Origin: Zygnema cylindricum
Taxonomy: Eukaryota; Streptophyta; Zygnematophyceae; Zygnematales; Zygnemataceae
DNA length: 64,000 nucleotides
Reading direction: 5' to 3'
NCBI GenBank assembly: GCA_037447655.1
Contig: JBBHKE010002349.1
Coordinates: 1-64,000, forward strand
Under the pieces are notes generated by a model. The model saw nothing but the letters and a program-made list of their open reading frames with translations, had not been told where the DNA came from and searched no databases. How positions within the stretch are numbered: position 1 is the stretch's first letter; each line of letters opens with the position of its first letter. Position numbers and translations under genes: made by a program. Positions 47,771 through 60,463 of the stretch are shown here, piece by piece.

Positions 47771-48537
47771 GACCACGTTAGCTGACCCGCGGCCGATGAT
47801 ATTGAGGTGGCCGCGACAGGTACCCGGATGCCATCGATGCCGTACAAGTAAGTGAAACGATATCGCAGCGACGGCGACGATCGATTCTTTGTAGTTCGTA
47901 CCCTTGACATGGCGGTTCGAAACCTCTACAATAAAGTACAGCGACGACGACAAAGTGATCGCGACAGTTGACGCGCGGTCTACGACGTCAAGGATGGTTT
48001 GGTACGGACGGAATTGATTCATCGCCGCTTAATCGTACGGCAACATTAATCACATAGCGACGTTTATGTTGACGTAAGTTGACGTCAAGGGCGATTCACG
48101 TCCAAACAAATTCCACGTCACGCAATCCGAAATGAAAATTTTAATCAATGAAAACTAATTGAGAATGGCACTAACTACTTATAAATAACATTAACATTAA
48201 CAATAACAACAACAATAACAACAACAATAACAAAAACAACAACAAAAACAAAAACAAAAAACACAACATGATCAACAATAACAATAACAATAATAATAAT
48301 GTACTTTATTCATGTTTGCAAACCTACCTTGCTTTGGTCATTCTGCTCTCGTCATCATTTGTTTCCAAACCAGTGGAGACTTTCGACAACAACCTGAAAG
48401 TCAAACTCACCACCCATAAATATCAGAAAACCACCAAATATTAAGTGTATGTCTTCCCCAATTGTTATATATATAATATATATATATATGTATATATATT
48501 TATTGTATATTATATACTATTTATTGTATACTATTAT

Positions 48538-48854
48538 CAACATCATCATCATCATCATCATCATCATCCTCATTATCATCATCATCATCATCATTAACAT
48601 CATCATCTTCATCATCATCAACATCGTCATCATTGTTATCATCATCATTATCATCATCAACATCATTACATCATCATCATCATCATCATTACATCATCAT
48701 CAGCAACATCATCAACATCATTATCATCAACATCATCAACATCATCATCATCATCTTCATCACCATCATCATCATTAACAACAACATCATCATCATCATC
48801 ATCATCATCCTCATTATCATCATCATCATCATTATCATCATCATCTTCATCACC

Positions 48855-48886
<32 letters not shown>

Positions 48887-48898
48887 CATCATCATTAG
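48538..48898. repeat. (ATC)n trinucleotide microsatellite, second tract
   Basis: Mostly pure catcatcat. The poly-D/M frames on the minus strand are artefacts. Confidence 0.97.
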
Positions 48899-48899
48899 G

Positions 48900-49720
48900 A
48901 GTTATAATATAAATAATGTGTATAATAATAGTTAAAATATAATATATGAAACTACTGTCACAACTACTGTTATAGTTGTAATGTACACTAATAATAATTA
49001 TAATAAACATAATGTAATGGTTAGATATAATTGTCATAATATATATAATATGACAGTTAGTTTCAACTGTTATAATTACTATAATGTAATTTTTTTTTAT
49101 GCTTGTAATTTTTAACATAATATAACGTTTAGATACAATTGTTATAATATGTATAGTATAACAGTTAATTTTAACTGTTAAGATAAATATAATGTAAACT
49201 CTTATAAAAAATATAATGTAATAAATAGTTACACTAATAATTAACACAATATAACAGTTAGATATAAATGCTAATATATATATAATTAAATAGTTAGTTC
49301 TCACTATAAAAAGTAACACACTATAATAGTTAGACTATATATAATATTTAACTAGTTGTAACTCTAATAATAGATTAAACATGCTATAATATGTATAGTA
49401 TAGCAGTTAGATATAACTGTTTAGATAAAATCTTATAATATATAATGTTATAGTTAGTTAACATTGTAATAATTAACACATAAATATTAAAGCTGAAATA
49501 CATACAAAATAACAATTAGATATAACTGTTAATTATGTAATTGTTTATTATAGTGTAATAATTAACATAGTATACAAGTTAGATATAATTGTTATAATTA
49601 ATAAAATATAACATCCAGATATAGTTGTTCTGCTAAGTATCATGCAACAGTTACACATGTCAACTGTCATAATAAATATAAGACATATAACAAGCTGTCA
49701 AATATAACAGTTAGATATAG
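48900..49720. repeat. AT-rich degenerate repeat (ttagatataactgtt)
   Basis: About 20 units of agttagatataattgttata-type text. No gene. Confidence 0.75.
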
Positions 49721-49725
49721 CTGTT

Positions 49726-49963
49726 CATCCCCTGTGCGTGCCTGAACGCCTCCTTGAGCAGGAAGCTGACGGCGGCCGCCGGCGGCATCAGACTGCGCGC
49801 GTCGCGCACCTCCTCGAACAGCGGCTGCAGACGCACCAGACGACCAGCAGCGACGACGATCGGCGACGACGCCCAGACCGGCGGCACTCACGGAGCCCAC
49901 AAGAGCGAGGAGCTCATCGACGAGGGCCATAAAGCCGGCGACGACCATTTTGTTGGGAGACAT
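49726..49963 (-). pseudogene. GC-rich coding-like fragment, possibly U-box E3 N-terminal region
   Basis: An island of very high GC in AT-rich repeats. The minus strand opens MSPNKMVVAGFMALVDELLA from 49963. A second frame then reads LVRLQPLFEEVRDARSLMPP followed by AAAVSFLLKEAFRHAQGMNS. LVR...LxPLFEExRD resembles the N-terminal helical region of plant U-box (PUB/ARM) ligases. The two frames are offset by one base. A GTGAGT donor and CTGCAG acceptor could join them, but only by dropping LVRLQ. It looks like a truncated or frameshifted first exon. Identity is tentative. Confidence 0.35.
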
Positions 49964-49964
49964 G

Positions 49965-50165
49965 AGGGGGGGGGGGGGGAGGGAGGGAGGGAGAAGGGCG
50001 AGAGGGAGGAATGGGGGAGGGAGATTTTTTTTTGGTTTTTAGGGGGGGTTGGAGGGAGGGAGGGAGGGGATGGAGGGAAGGAGGGAGGGAGGGAGGGAGG
50101 GAGGGAAGGAGGGAAGGAGGGAGGGAAGGAGGGAGGGAGGGAGGGAGAGGAGGGAGGGGAGGGTG
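49965..50165. repeat. GGGA purine tract
   Basis: gggagggagggaagg repeats. They lie directly upstream of the coding-like fragment read on the minus strand. Confidence 0.95.
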
Positions 50166-50454
50166 GGAGGAAACGGATTGGAAGACAGGACCGATCCGAG
50201 CAGTCGTAGCGTGAAAGGTCTTTTGGGAGATATCTGGGCCGTTAGATTTGGCGGATCAATGGGAGTAATTCAAAGTAAAAAAAAACGCCGACCGCAAATT
50301 TTACGATATTTTACGATACATTTTTTTTTTTGTCTTTTTGGTATATCCGGCGGTTTCAATGTCCAGCAAATGTCCCTTTCCAGCCCACGAAATGTGCCTT
50401 TCCAGCCCACGACAGGTACCAGGATGCCTAACTTCCAAAGTACACCGTTAACGA

Positions 50455-50640
50455 CACATTTGCCGTACCGCCAGCATAATGTATCGTTTGGAACACGCAG
50501 AAACCGCCGTCGACGCGAGAATACAAACTGACAACCTACAAACCTTGCGGCTGAATCTATTTTGCCGTACCGCCAACAGAATGTATCGTTTGGAACCCGC
50601 ACAAATCGCCGACAATATCGAAACCGCAAAAACCGCCGCT
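50455..50640. repeat. 112-bp direct duplication
   Basis: ttgccgtaccgccagcataa with tgtatcgtttggaacac recurs 112 bp downstream with a few changes. Confidence 0.75.
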
Positions 50641-50699
50641 ATATGGTACTGTACAAAAACGACAGGCCCTTGACAACCAAAGGGCAAAGCACCAGGTCG

Positions 50700-52395
50700 C
50701 CCGCAACTATTATTTTAACTCTTTGCAAAATCTGAAAGGAAGATGGCCAATTAAGCAAAGTACAGTGCTTTGACCACAAATGTGTCCCGCTTGACGCGAA
50801 TATGACAACAAAGTTTTTAAGTGGACGATACTACTAGTTTAGCTCATGAGTCTCTCGCGTCGACGAGGGTTTGTTCCATAGTTCAAAAGTAGGCGCTTTT
50901 TGGTAGGCATTTGGTCGGCACCTTTAGCGTAAGTTGTGTTATGGGCTTTTCATGTGATCGTCTTAGATCGCTACTTTGATGAGCGACCGTCCGATCGTCC
51001 AAATCTGACGGTGGAAATAAAATTTTCTGGTCTGAATGTTTTAATTAGTCCAATTTTTTGTCCAGATGTTCTAATTGGTCCAATTTGGTCGGAATACAAT
51101 ATGGGTCTTAAGGGTATATTGTATTTTTTTGCGTACAATAGGCATATTCTATGGGTGTACTTTCACCTACTTTTGAACTATGGTTTGTTCTCATTCCAAC
51201 AAGGCAACAGACATTATTGTCCACTTGAACGCTTGTAACAGTTCAAGCTCAAGCTGAAGTTCAAGTGTTCTCTTCTATCATCACCGAAATTCACTCACGC
51301 TTGCAATAACACATTGCCGACAAGGTAGTCGTCGTCAAAATTCAAGGATCTACTTGAGGCGCTCCCTAAGACTAAAGCGCGGGTCGAATCCGATCCTTTT
51401 CAGAGATTGGGATTGGAGCTTGGACTATTGCTTCACCGTTTTCACTTCGCTCTGTTTATCTCCTCCTCGATTTTCTGTTGCGCTTCGTTTACGGCTTGGC
51501 TTGCCGCAACCTTCCCTTTTAGAAAAGCTCCGTCGCATTTGTGGTCACTTACATGGTAAACTTCCTACATTGCTCACAAGTTGGAGAGCAATCAACACCA
51601 CACGACATGGTACAGGTTGTTATCGTTGTCGTGGGTTCTGAAGCAAGATACACAGTCAAGTATGAGGTGTCGCACATACTGCCGCCAAATTCTCAATCTA
51701 GGGGTACACGAGGCCATCATCTGGATCTAATGATTATACAAGGGCGAGGCGAGAACAAAAGGTGACGCCGTCCCCACATACCCTACAAGATCCCATGTTT
51801 CCTCACGCGTGACATTATATACAAACGATGCGGCTCGGGGTGCAACAACTTCTAAAGTACGTGACCAAGCAAACGGACACCCATCCGATGGTTTCACACC
51901 AATTGTTTTTTAGATAATTCGGACCTTTGACTTTGCTTTCGACAAATTTTTGCAAGACTACGCTAGAAAATCTTTAAAAGTTAGAGGACCTTGTAACTCT
52001 TCTCCAAATCTCATGTAGGTTTTCTACCGCCAACCCATCTCTATTGCAGTCCAACGTTCCCAAGCTTCACCATTTTCCACCAAGCACGGTGGTTACTGAT
52101 GGTCCTGGATTGCGAGACTTGCCCCAAAAATAGCTTGTACTTATAAACAATATTCGTAGTTACGATCCCTAGGTAGGCACAGTCTTAGGCTTTAACGTTT
52201 AGGGTAGTTTGTAGTGTTCCTAACGTTTGGTTTTGTTGTACTTAAATTAATTCTTATTATTCTAGATTTTCCAACCACCTTAGTTGTGTTTTCCACCTTT
52301 AGGACTATGGTTCATTACCTTTGTTGGTCATCAATCTTTAATGTCTTTCATGTTTGAATTTTGATGGTTTTACCATCCGATTTGGAATAAAATGT
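50700..52395 (+). pseudogene. Degraded LINE, copy 4, with inserted hAT-like element
   Basis: Parallel to 35520-36910 (shared gaccacaaatgtgtcccgct, caagctcaagctgaagttca and catctctattgcagt-like blocks). Tail has GATGGTTTTACCATCCGA and GGAATAAAA. The coding capacity is destroyed. Confidence 0.65.
50877..51182. mobile_element. 306-bp hAT-like element (family 3) inside LINE copy 4
   Basis: Perfect TIRs CATAGTTCAAAAGTAGG / CCTACTTTTGAACTATG with 8-bp duplication GTTTGTTC (50869-50876 and 51183-51190). LINE copy 3 has the uninterrupted site (gagggtttgctctcattcc near 35680). Confidence 0.92.
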
Positions 52396-52587
52396 ATTTT
52401 ACCAAGATTCCAATTTAACACAAACATGACCTCAATCTGTTTGCACTCACCGAAACATCGCCTAAACTGTCGACGTGTCATCGTGTGTTACAATGTGTTG
52501 AAGAAATATCAAGATTTTTTATCAAAACGCGTTGGCGGAAATAAATCAAAGTTACATGATAAAAGATAAAGAAAAACCTTAAAAGAA

Positions 52588-52650
52588 AAGAGGGAGAGAG
52601 AGAGAGGGAGAGAGAGCGAGAGAGAGAGAGAGGGAGAGAGAAGGAAAAGG
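52588..52650. repeat. GA-rich tract
   Basis: gagagagagagggagaga. Confidence 0.9.
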
Positions 52651-52839
52651 GGGGCAAAGATCTTCCGTACAATTTATCGTACTGCATTTGTACGGACACC
52701 CACCTTCTACCAAATATATTACGATATAACATGTTGGTCCTAGTGTGATATATCGTGGTTTCTATCCCATCGATAATCGATAATCGAATATCAAATTTAT
52801 CCACATATCATTTCACCCAATACATAACACTAATTAGGT

Positions 52840-55480
52840 GTAGTATTATAAGTTGTATTTACTTGACTCGTGGTCATTCACATTTACTAGCTATGCATAT
52901 TCTATCAAATAAAGACGAACAAATTCCAACTTATGGTAAATTACATATGCTATCTTAGAAATATATGAAAAACTCATATTGTTTAAAATGTAACGTAGTG
53001 ATTGCAAAGTATGTTGACCATGCTAAGGCGACCCATTGTTTTTGAATTCGCTTGGTGAATTATTATTAGCAAAAACAACGCTCTTTTGTTTCGGTTTCTT
53101 TTGCCCTTATAACGTAAAATCGTGTCGTTAATATATGTAATATTATTATTATGTCAATGTATTATTTATATATTTTATTAACTTCAATCATTTTTTTTAT
53201 TCTCAACCGTTTACATCATGTGGGACAGAAATATTACTATTTGTACTAAAAGAGGTTTGTGTACTTACTTCTTAGGATAATACCGAGCCGTGGCGTATTA
53301 TAACTTTAATCTAAAGTTATTATTATAGTTAGAGTTATTTATGATGCTATCATTTTTGCCATGCAGATGATTTAACTCTTTGTGCTTGTCTGGTTTTCAT
53401 TTGGAAACTACCAACGGGAAGGTAAGGGTCTTACTTTCCATCGAAACTGCCAACGGGAAGGTAAGAGTCTAACTTTCAATTGAAACCGTAGGATTCATAT
53501 ATTTAGTCCAAAGGTTTTAGAAAAACATTAAGATTTATCATTACATGCTTGTGGTGTATTGGTCCACGTTGTTATTAAATATTTTTTCTTTACAACATCT
53601 TGAGATCAAAATTTCAACAAAATGACTTTTTTTTCACTCCCTTTTGTCTACACTAAACTACGAGAGGGACCATACCTAAGAGAGTTTGTTATAAAAAAGA
53701 GGTCCAATGGATCCATCTTTTGTGAATCTTGAGAATGAAGAGGTGTTTTTGTGCATAATTCTTTTGGAAAAATGAATGTCTGAGATGCACATGTTGAATT
53801 ACGAATACACATGAAAATATATGTTTTTCGAGGAACTTTGGTTGTGAGTTATAAAGCTACCGCTTACCCCTCAACATCAAGGCTACGAATGCTTTACATT
53901 GAAAAAAATTGACCTAAATGAACAATTTACCTTTCCACTTTCTCTTCAATCTTATATCTATTCTCTCCTTTGAATTCCATTTTTACACAAATCATTTCAC
54001 TACCCTCCTATAGGACAGAAAAAATATAAAGTCAAATGTAATATACTGTCGGAAATAAATTAAAAAAATTGGCCCCACCCTGAAAAAAAAATTGGATTTC
54101 GGCTCAATTGTCTATCCGTTAAAAGGTTTACGAGTTTTTTTATGATTTTTTAGGGTTTCTCATAGTTTTTTTATTATATCGTACTTTGAGAGGGAAGAAA
54201 ATTTGTTCCACATTTTGTAATATTTTATTATTTGTTGACTGAAAATTATTTTTTAATGACATGAAACGAATAGTAAACAAATACACATATCTATGTTTTT
54301 GTATCAATTGAAAATAACCAATCTGACAAGCATACAGATTACAAAACTGTCCATTTTTATAAAAATCTAGCACAAAACGATACCACAAATACTACACAAA
54401 AGATAACTAGCAAGTATATATTTCCCTTTAAAACATTTTGAAAATTTCTCTCATAACTCATGCCCTTAATATTTATAAATGCTAATAAAATGAAGCTTAA
54501 ATCAAATGGTCGACGGAAAAGGAGAAAAGTGGAAAACAAAAGCAAAACCAGAAAAGAAAAAATAAAAACACATGACTTACTTTCAAATAAACCTTGAGAA
54601 AAAAAAAAGATAATAAAATTTTGGAATGACACAACAACCTCTTCAAAAACTGACAGCAAAGTGAAAGGATTACAAAACATGAGCTATCACAGGTTTCCAA
54701 AATTTATATTAGAATGTTTGAAAGAAAAATGGCATTTGCCAAGTCATATTGAACCAGTGAGTAAGAGAGAAAACTCTTGCTTGGTCATCAATGGTGGAGT
54801 TGGGTGGCAGCAAAATGTTCGCTATTTCGTACAACAAAACCGTAAAAAAATAAACACCCTAAAAACGTATGCAGACGACAGGAAAACGATGACGTGGGCG
54901 ACGTCCAATCTATAGAGGTGAAAGAGAAAGCAAGAGATGACGTGGGCGACGTGTAATCCATGTAGGTGAAAGTGGAAGCGGGACTCTCATAGATCTCTGT
55001 TGAAAAAATGGAGAGATTTTGAGGATGGCGGCACAGTCGTCGTATTCCACAATGAAAAAAAAATCGGTTGTGATTGGACAAAGAAAGCGTGATTGTGATT
55101 CATCCAAGAATATTATATTTTGTGAGGTGTGTCCACATTTGGCGTTACCTCACGACATACATCACCCACGCCAAATGCTGTATATTTATTATATTTTTGT
55201 CAATATGGTTACTCTATTTCATGTGCCATCATGGTAAAAAACCCATATTACAGTTAAAAGCTACTATTTTCAAGGGTCATTTTGGTAAGTCAGGTTTTTT
55301 TAGAATTCATATTTACGCTAAAACATGCGCGATCCTATATTTGAATACATTTTTCATGAAATTGGTGCGAAGTTCCCTATTTTAACTGAATACGCGGAAC
55401 GTTGAACAACAGTTACAAAGTTGTTACGGAAATAAAGGCAAACACGTTTTTTCCCCGTTGTACTATAAACTTTTAGCATG
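52840..55480. other. No gene seen
   Basis: AT-rich. Small duplications are visible at 53405/53445 (accaacgggaaggtaag) and 54893/54942 (gatgacgtgggcgacgt). ORFs are short and without motifs. Confidence 0.5.
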
Positions 55481-55559
55481 GATACTAAGGTAAATGTTCA
55501 CACTGACGACGATGCTGTCGACGGACGAGAGTTATGCGAACAATTTTTTTCGATGTGAT

Positions 55560-55837
55560 TTAGTATTTTTGTTTATTGCGATTTCACGTGCGAGCGAGAC
55601 TCTTTTAAATCATCAAAATGTACCTTTTCACTTAAAAATTACAATTTTGCACGGTTGGACGGCGTCCGTACTCCACACTATTTAAAATGAACCTATATTA
55701 GAATGTTGCTACGCTTATTAAGCCTTACCTTAAATATTATAATGAAAAAACTAGAATCGTTACTCTATTTGATGTCATAGAGTCGAAATTTCGAGCGACC
55801 AAATTAGAGTAACTTGCTCTAATTACGATTCGCGGTG
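55560..55837. mobile_element. TA-bounded MITE, right half only
   Basis: Ends TAATTACGATTCGCGGTG|TA. Interior is the reverse of 45023-45698. The left TIR was not found. Confidence 0.6.
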
Positions 55838-56027
55838 TATGGTACTGTACCCGTAGCCAAATTTCACGAAAAAGATTCCACGTTGCCTTTATTTTGCATG
55901 ATGGGAACAGGATGGCGTTGGCAAAGATTCTACACGTGAAACGTATGGCTTCCAGAAAGTGCTTTTAATAGTGTGTATTTGGGGGTTTGGTCGGCTGAAA
56001 AGACTCGAATTGATCTACCGTACAGTA

Positions 56028-57223
56028 CACCGCCAATCGCTATTAGCGTAGAAGTTTCTTTAACGTATATCAATAATTCCCGTGGTTTACGCTAATTTAA
56101 TATTTGAAAATTTTGAAAAAAAACATACATTCTAATTGTTTAATATTTCTAATTTGGGTCTTTGAAAAAGGTAAATGTCGGTCGCAAACATGCTTACACT
56201 TGCGTGGTTCACACTTGAAAAATGGGAAAACGGATGTCATAAATTTTGGGATCCGTACGCCAAATTTCATAAAATGACAAAAAACGCGGCGGTGACGGTT
56301 AGGGTAGTTGGTTTGATCGTTTTGGAGCGTAGCGGCGGACAAAAGACGCAGTTATATGCGTCAAAACTCGACAGTTGCGTATACCCAACGACAACTGTCG
56401 CCCGCCATCGGACATCATGTTCGGAATGCACTTTTTCGTTTTTGAAGAATTTCGAAAACGAAGCGCACGGACGTGAACCGTACAAGAATTCATTCCGTCG
56501 TAAACATATGAGAAACTAGAGGACGAATCAGAAAAGAGAACACGTAATGTTTAAAAAAAAAAAAACACCGATGGAAAATAAGAAAAAAGGGCATGTTCTA
56601 AGTTCCTTCGCGGTTATTTTCGCTCTGTAAAAACGCTTGCGTGGCAGTACATTTTAGCTTGGAAGGCTTCGTACATATCATGTCCGTAAAGCATTTACTT
56701 TTCGTACGGACAAGTGGCTTGAATCACGACACGTTAGTTGACGTAGGCTAGCGTCACGTGCCAGTTCACGGCGAACAAAAAAAAGTACCGTTTCCATACC
56801 ATAGCGTTTTCCCATTTTTCAAGTGTGAACCACGCAACTAATATAGGTATTTGTACAAAATCTGACAAATCGTAGACAAATTGTACGTTCACACAGTCGA
56901 AACGTGGTTGTTGGACGAATATATGCGAACGTGATATTTGACAACCGGATTTGATCCCCTTTTTATACCGCACATTCTCATGCGTCCGCGGCTACTAAAC
57001 AAAATAAATTGTACTTTTTCACTTAAAAAGGTACGTTTTGTACGGTCAGACTCTGCCTGTACACCACACTATTTAAAATATGACGTACTTCCGTTTTGTA
57101 CGGTACTAAAAAATTTGCCCTTAATAGAGTAAAGAAAAAAATATAATGAACTACGCTAATGGAGAATAAAAAAAAAAAGCGGGACAAAATTAGCGTACAC
57201 TACGCTAATAGCGATTGGTGGTG
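56028..57223. mobile_element. TA-bounded element, 1196 bp, largest of the family here
   Basis: TA|CACCGCCAATCGCTATTAG and CTAATAGCGATTGGTGGTG|TA. Subterminal parts match the 547-bp copy at 6890-7436, which is an internally deleted version. ORFs to 114 codons (56175-56519) have no recognisable transposase motif. Confidence 0.85.
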
Positions 57224-57245
57224 TAGTGCAGAGCCTCGACAAGTA

Positions 57246-57280
57246 CACCGCGAATTGTACTGTACTTACAATTCACGGTG
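57246..57280. mobile_element. 35-bp palindromic TIR-only element
   Basis: TA|CACCGCGAATTGTACTG then ACTTACAATTCACGGTG|TA: two TIRs with almost nothing between. Confidence 0.7.
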
Positions 57281-57599
57281 TAGATTGTTCGTGGATCCGG
57301 ACCATCAAATCTGGCTTGGCGCCATAGGGACATCATTGGGTCGAACAATCATGTCTGTGAAGTTTGTGCCTTCCGATTCTCATTGAACATGGATCTGACG
57401 GCGTGTATTCAACAGAGTCATCTGACCCAAAAGACGACCCGTTTTGGCTGAGAAGTCAACGTACGGTAAATCCCAAGGAAGTCTGAAATCGGAACTGTTG
57501 TGCTGGTTAGATGAAGTGGAAGGAGATTATATTTTCAAAAACACGATGGTAAGACCGTCAAAGTACGTCACGTAAATGAAATGTTTAATTGTTGACTTC

Positions 57600-58640
57600 C
57601 ATTAAAGGCTACAGTACAGATGGAAACCCCCTGGTTCCGAGCCAAGGGCTAGTGCGTGGCCGCAAGCCACGCCGATTTTTTCAACCCTTCGTCTAACGTT
57701 TGACTAGTTCACATCTGCTTTACGTCTTCGTTTGGGTTTGCCTCACCCCGCGCTTCTTGGGTGACCGCATTGTGTTTGTAATCAACGTATCGACTCGGAT
57801 GGGATTCATCTACTCCGTTATCTAGGGGCGGTGAGCGTACTGTTGCGCATGATTTGGTTCGCGACTCAATTGTTGCAATCGGCAACGACGAGGGCTACAC
57901 CGTGAGGCGCGAGGTTTCTCATATACCACCTCCTCGCTCCCAGTCTACCAGCCTTCGAAGTCCTAGGTTTGACTTGGTTTTCCTCCATTGGGCTAGGAGG
58001 ACTTTGGGTGATGTGGTCCTCACGGATCTGACTAGAACCCACGCTTTTCCCGCGCGGCGGTACATAAGGGCGTTGCGGCTTGGGACGCAGCAACTTCTAA
58101 GGAAAGAGATTACGCTCACCGAGACCCTGTGGACCAATTTGTGCCATTTGCCACAAAAAAAATTGGTACTTTGGACAAGTCCTTCGATGATTTCCTCCGT
58201 GACTGTGCGAAAAAAACCTTTGAGACCTGGGGTTCGGGAAGCCCTCCCCAGAGCCTTCTCATTGCCTTTTACCGTCAACGAGTATCGGTGGCGCTTCAAC
58301 AAGCACAAGCCGCGGCCCTTCTACGGCGGAGCACGGTGGCGGATGACCGGTTGTGCATCCTAGATCTTCCACTAAGGGACCTAATCCACATCCACGATCT
58401 TCGGAGGTGTGGAGTTTAGTTTCTTAGGATTGTGTAGTTTTCCCCTTTATTTGGTGTCATCTTTAGTAAATTTGCTAAGTTTTGGCAGTTGTTTTAGTTA
58501 GATTTGGTGTCTTCACATGTTTTTTTTACCTTAGTTTCCTTTGGCTATTATGTAGCATTAAGCGTCTATTTCTTCTTTTTGAACCCCTTTTTACCTTGAT
58601 GGATTTTTCCATCGCACTTTTTTAAATAAATTTTACTTTT
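57600..58640 (+). pseudogene. LINE 3' portion, copy 5 (best preserved)
   Basis: Two overlapping plus frames together read RFDLVFLHWARRTLGDVVLT, then (frame shifted near 58080) DAATSKERDYAHRDPVDQF and VPFATKKIGTLDKSFDDFL. This matches the region after the reverse transcriptase in algal and animal LINE-like polyproteins. A 3' UTR like 14930-15170 follows, ending with GATGGATTTTTCCATC. One frameshift marks it as inactive. Little of the RT itself lies upstream. Confidence 0.6.
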
Positions 58641-59051
58641 CTTTTGATACCCCAACAGGACTAACAAACAATAAGAAAGCAAAACAACATTAACATCAAG
58701 ACATTGAAAGCTAAAAAAATAATAGTCGCGGGCGACCTGGTGCTTTGCCCTTTGGTTGCCAAGGGCCTTTCGTTTTTGTACATTACGATGTATAATGCGA
58801 TAGTACTATACCAATTATGTACTAACATTGTACGTGACGCCATCACTGAAATTATGATTCAACGTGGTACAGTATGGATTTTGAGACCACGACAACGTGG
58901 CATGGTGTCGTTATCATAAATTTTTACTATCGTCTAATTTTAGTGTACAATTTTGTTTTTGCTAACGTAGGTGCTTACACTTAACCAAAATGACCCCATT
59001 ATCATTTATTTTTAAGCCTTGTATTAGTAAATCGATGCCAGTTACACGGGC

Positions 59052-59417
59052 ATGGACCGTGTTCCGTTTATCGTGGCCGTTTATCATGCCGCAAGTGTGT
59101 CCTACGGGTCGTATATTTGGTTTGGATTGTTTGACGATTGGTTGCCCGCGGACCGTTCGGTGTACAACCGTTCAAAAAAGGCAACTGTCAAGCTCGGATG
59201 CTTGGGCCGCACCTTTTTCATTACCCAAGATTTCCGAGCACCTTTCACCCTGTACGGACACCGGTGTACAGGGAATGAAGTGCACCAAACCAGACAATAT
59301 TATTTGATTTCCAAAGTTGAGCTCAACGCACTTTATTTCGCGCCTATCAAAGGCCGGAGTGCAAAGTTAGAGAGCCTCAAAGATGGGAATGATTGTTATA
59401 TATCGGATGTAATCTGA
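59052..59417 (+). CDS. ORF of 121 codons, unknown
   Basis: ATG at 59052, stop at 59415. Residue composition is protein-like (SYGSYIWFGLFDDWLPADRS, FFITQDFRAPFTLYG), with no family recognised. A stop lies 18 bp upstream in frame. It follows an unrelated repeat (58711-58790, also inverted at 50645-50716). May be a transposon fragment. Confidence 0.3.
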   Translation: MDRVPFIVAVYHAASVSYGSYIWFGLFDDWLPADRSVYNRSKKATVKLGCLGRTFFITQDFRAPFTLYGHRCTGNEVHQTRQYYLISKVELNALYFAPIKGRSAKLESLKDGNDCYISDVI

Positions 59418-59419
59418 CC

Positions 59420-60462
59420 TTGAAGAGGGGGGTACATTGTGGAACGCTGTACACACTTTCGGGCTTCTATCCTCATTTGGCTGTTAGGAGTCAGTAGGAA
59501 TTTGGTTCAAGTTGAACAGATTCTTGGTCCGTTAATTACATATGGTCAAAGTTGGACGTTTAGCGTCGTTGTCAAGACTTTGTCTTATAATAGCATAACG
59601 GATTTGACTTATAGCCACGGATTTAGCCGTAGTTAGACGTACAACCTTTTGCCTTGAGTGTAGTACTGCCTGTTTTGTCTTATGTCAGATCGATAACGAT
59701 TGCTTGCCGCTAATTGGCCAATGGCATTGCTTGGACTTTGGAGTTGGAAGTAGGAAAAACTTTGGTGTACAAGGCACTTAGGGCCGAAGGAGACAGGTTG
59801 CTTTTTCAGTACTGTCTCCTGAAAAAACCCCCAGAGAAATACAATCAATCTTTCTGTTAGAGAACTGTTGCCATCTTTGTTTTGGATTGTCTTTTTTTGG
59901 AAATCCTAGCTCGGGTGGAGGGTTGGCACTATCCTCTATTTTTGCGGTTTGGACTTTCGCTATTTGAAACTTGGAAGAGTCTGGTCGGATCCGTACGGCG
60001 GAACTGAGGGTTGAGGGAGAATCATATCAGTCTTCGCGGCAATTTGGAGAGGTTTCTTCTTCTAAGTTTGTCTATATTGCACTCCGTGGTATGTGAGTTT
60101 GCTTCACCATTTTGAATGATTTCTATGTTTATTGTTATTTTCTGGGGCAAGGTGATATTGTTTAATGTGAAAGAGCCGATATTTATTGTTTCTATATTTC
60201 TGCGTGGGAGTTATTTGAGCAATGTTGTGATAATCCTCGGTTTTTGGCTAGAGTTTGGTGGACCGGATCGGACGACTAGCATTCCCTTTTCATCCTTTGG
60301 GTAGTATTCAGAAGTGTAGAATTTAGTGGGCTCCCGGCGGATAAGCACAGTACTGAAAAAGCCACCTGTCTCTTTAGATTAAAGAGGATAGATGCTTAGG
60401 GGGGAGTACTTCCAAAAAGGGATTTAGATCCTCTGTCCGGTCAGCTATGGAAGGAGGAGAAG
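59420..60462. other. No gene recognised
   Basis: Moderate GC, short ORFs. A palindrome of the type GGAGACAG...CTGTCTCC lies at 59790-59820. Confidence 0.45.
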
Positions 60463-60463
60463 T

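Noticed and set aside
47288-47910. His-, Ile- and Asp-rich ORFs
   Set aside because: Translation of ATC repeats; also 48449-49319.
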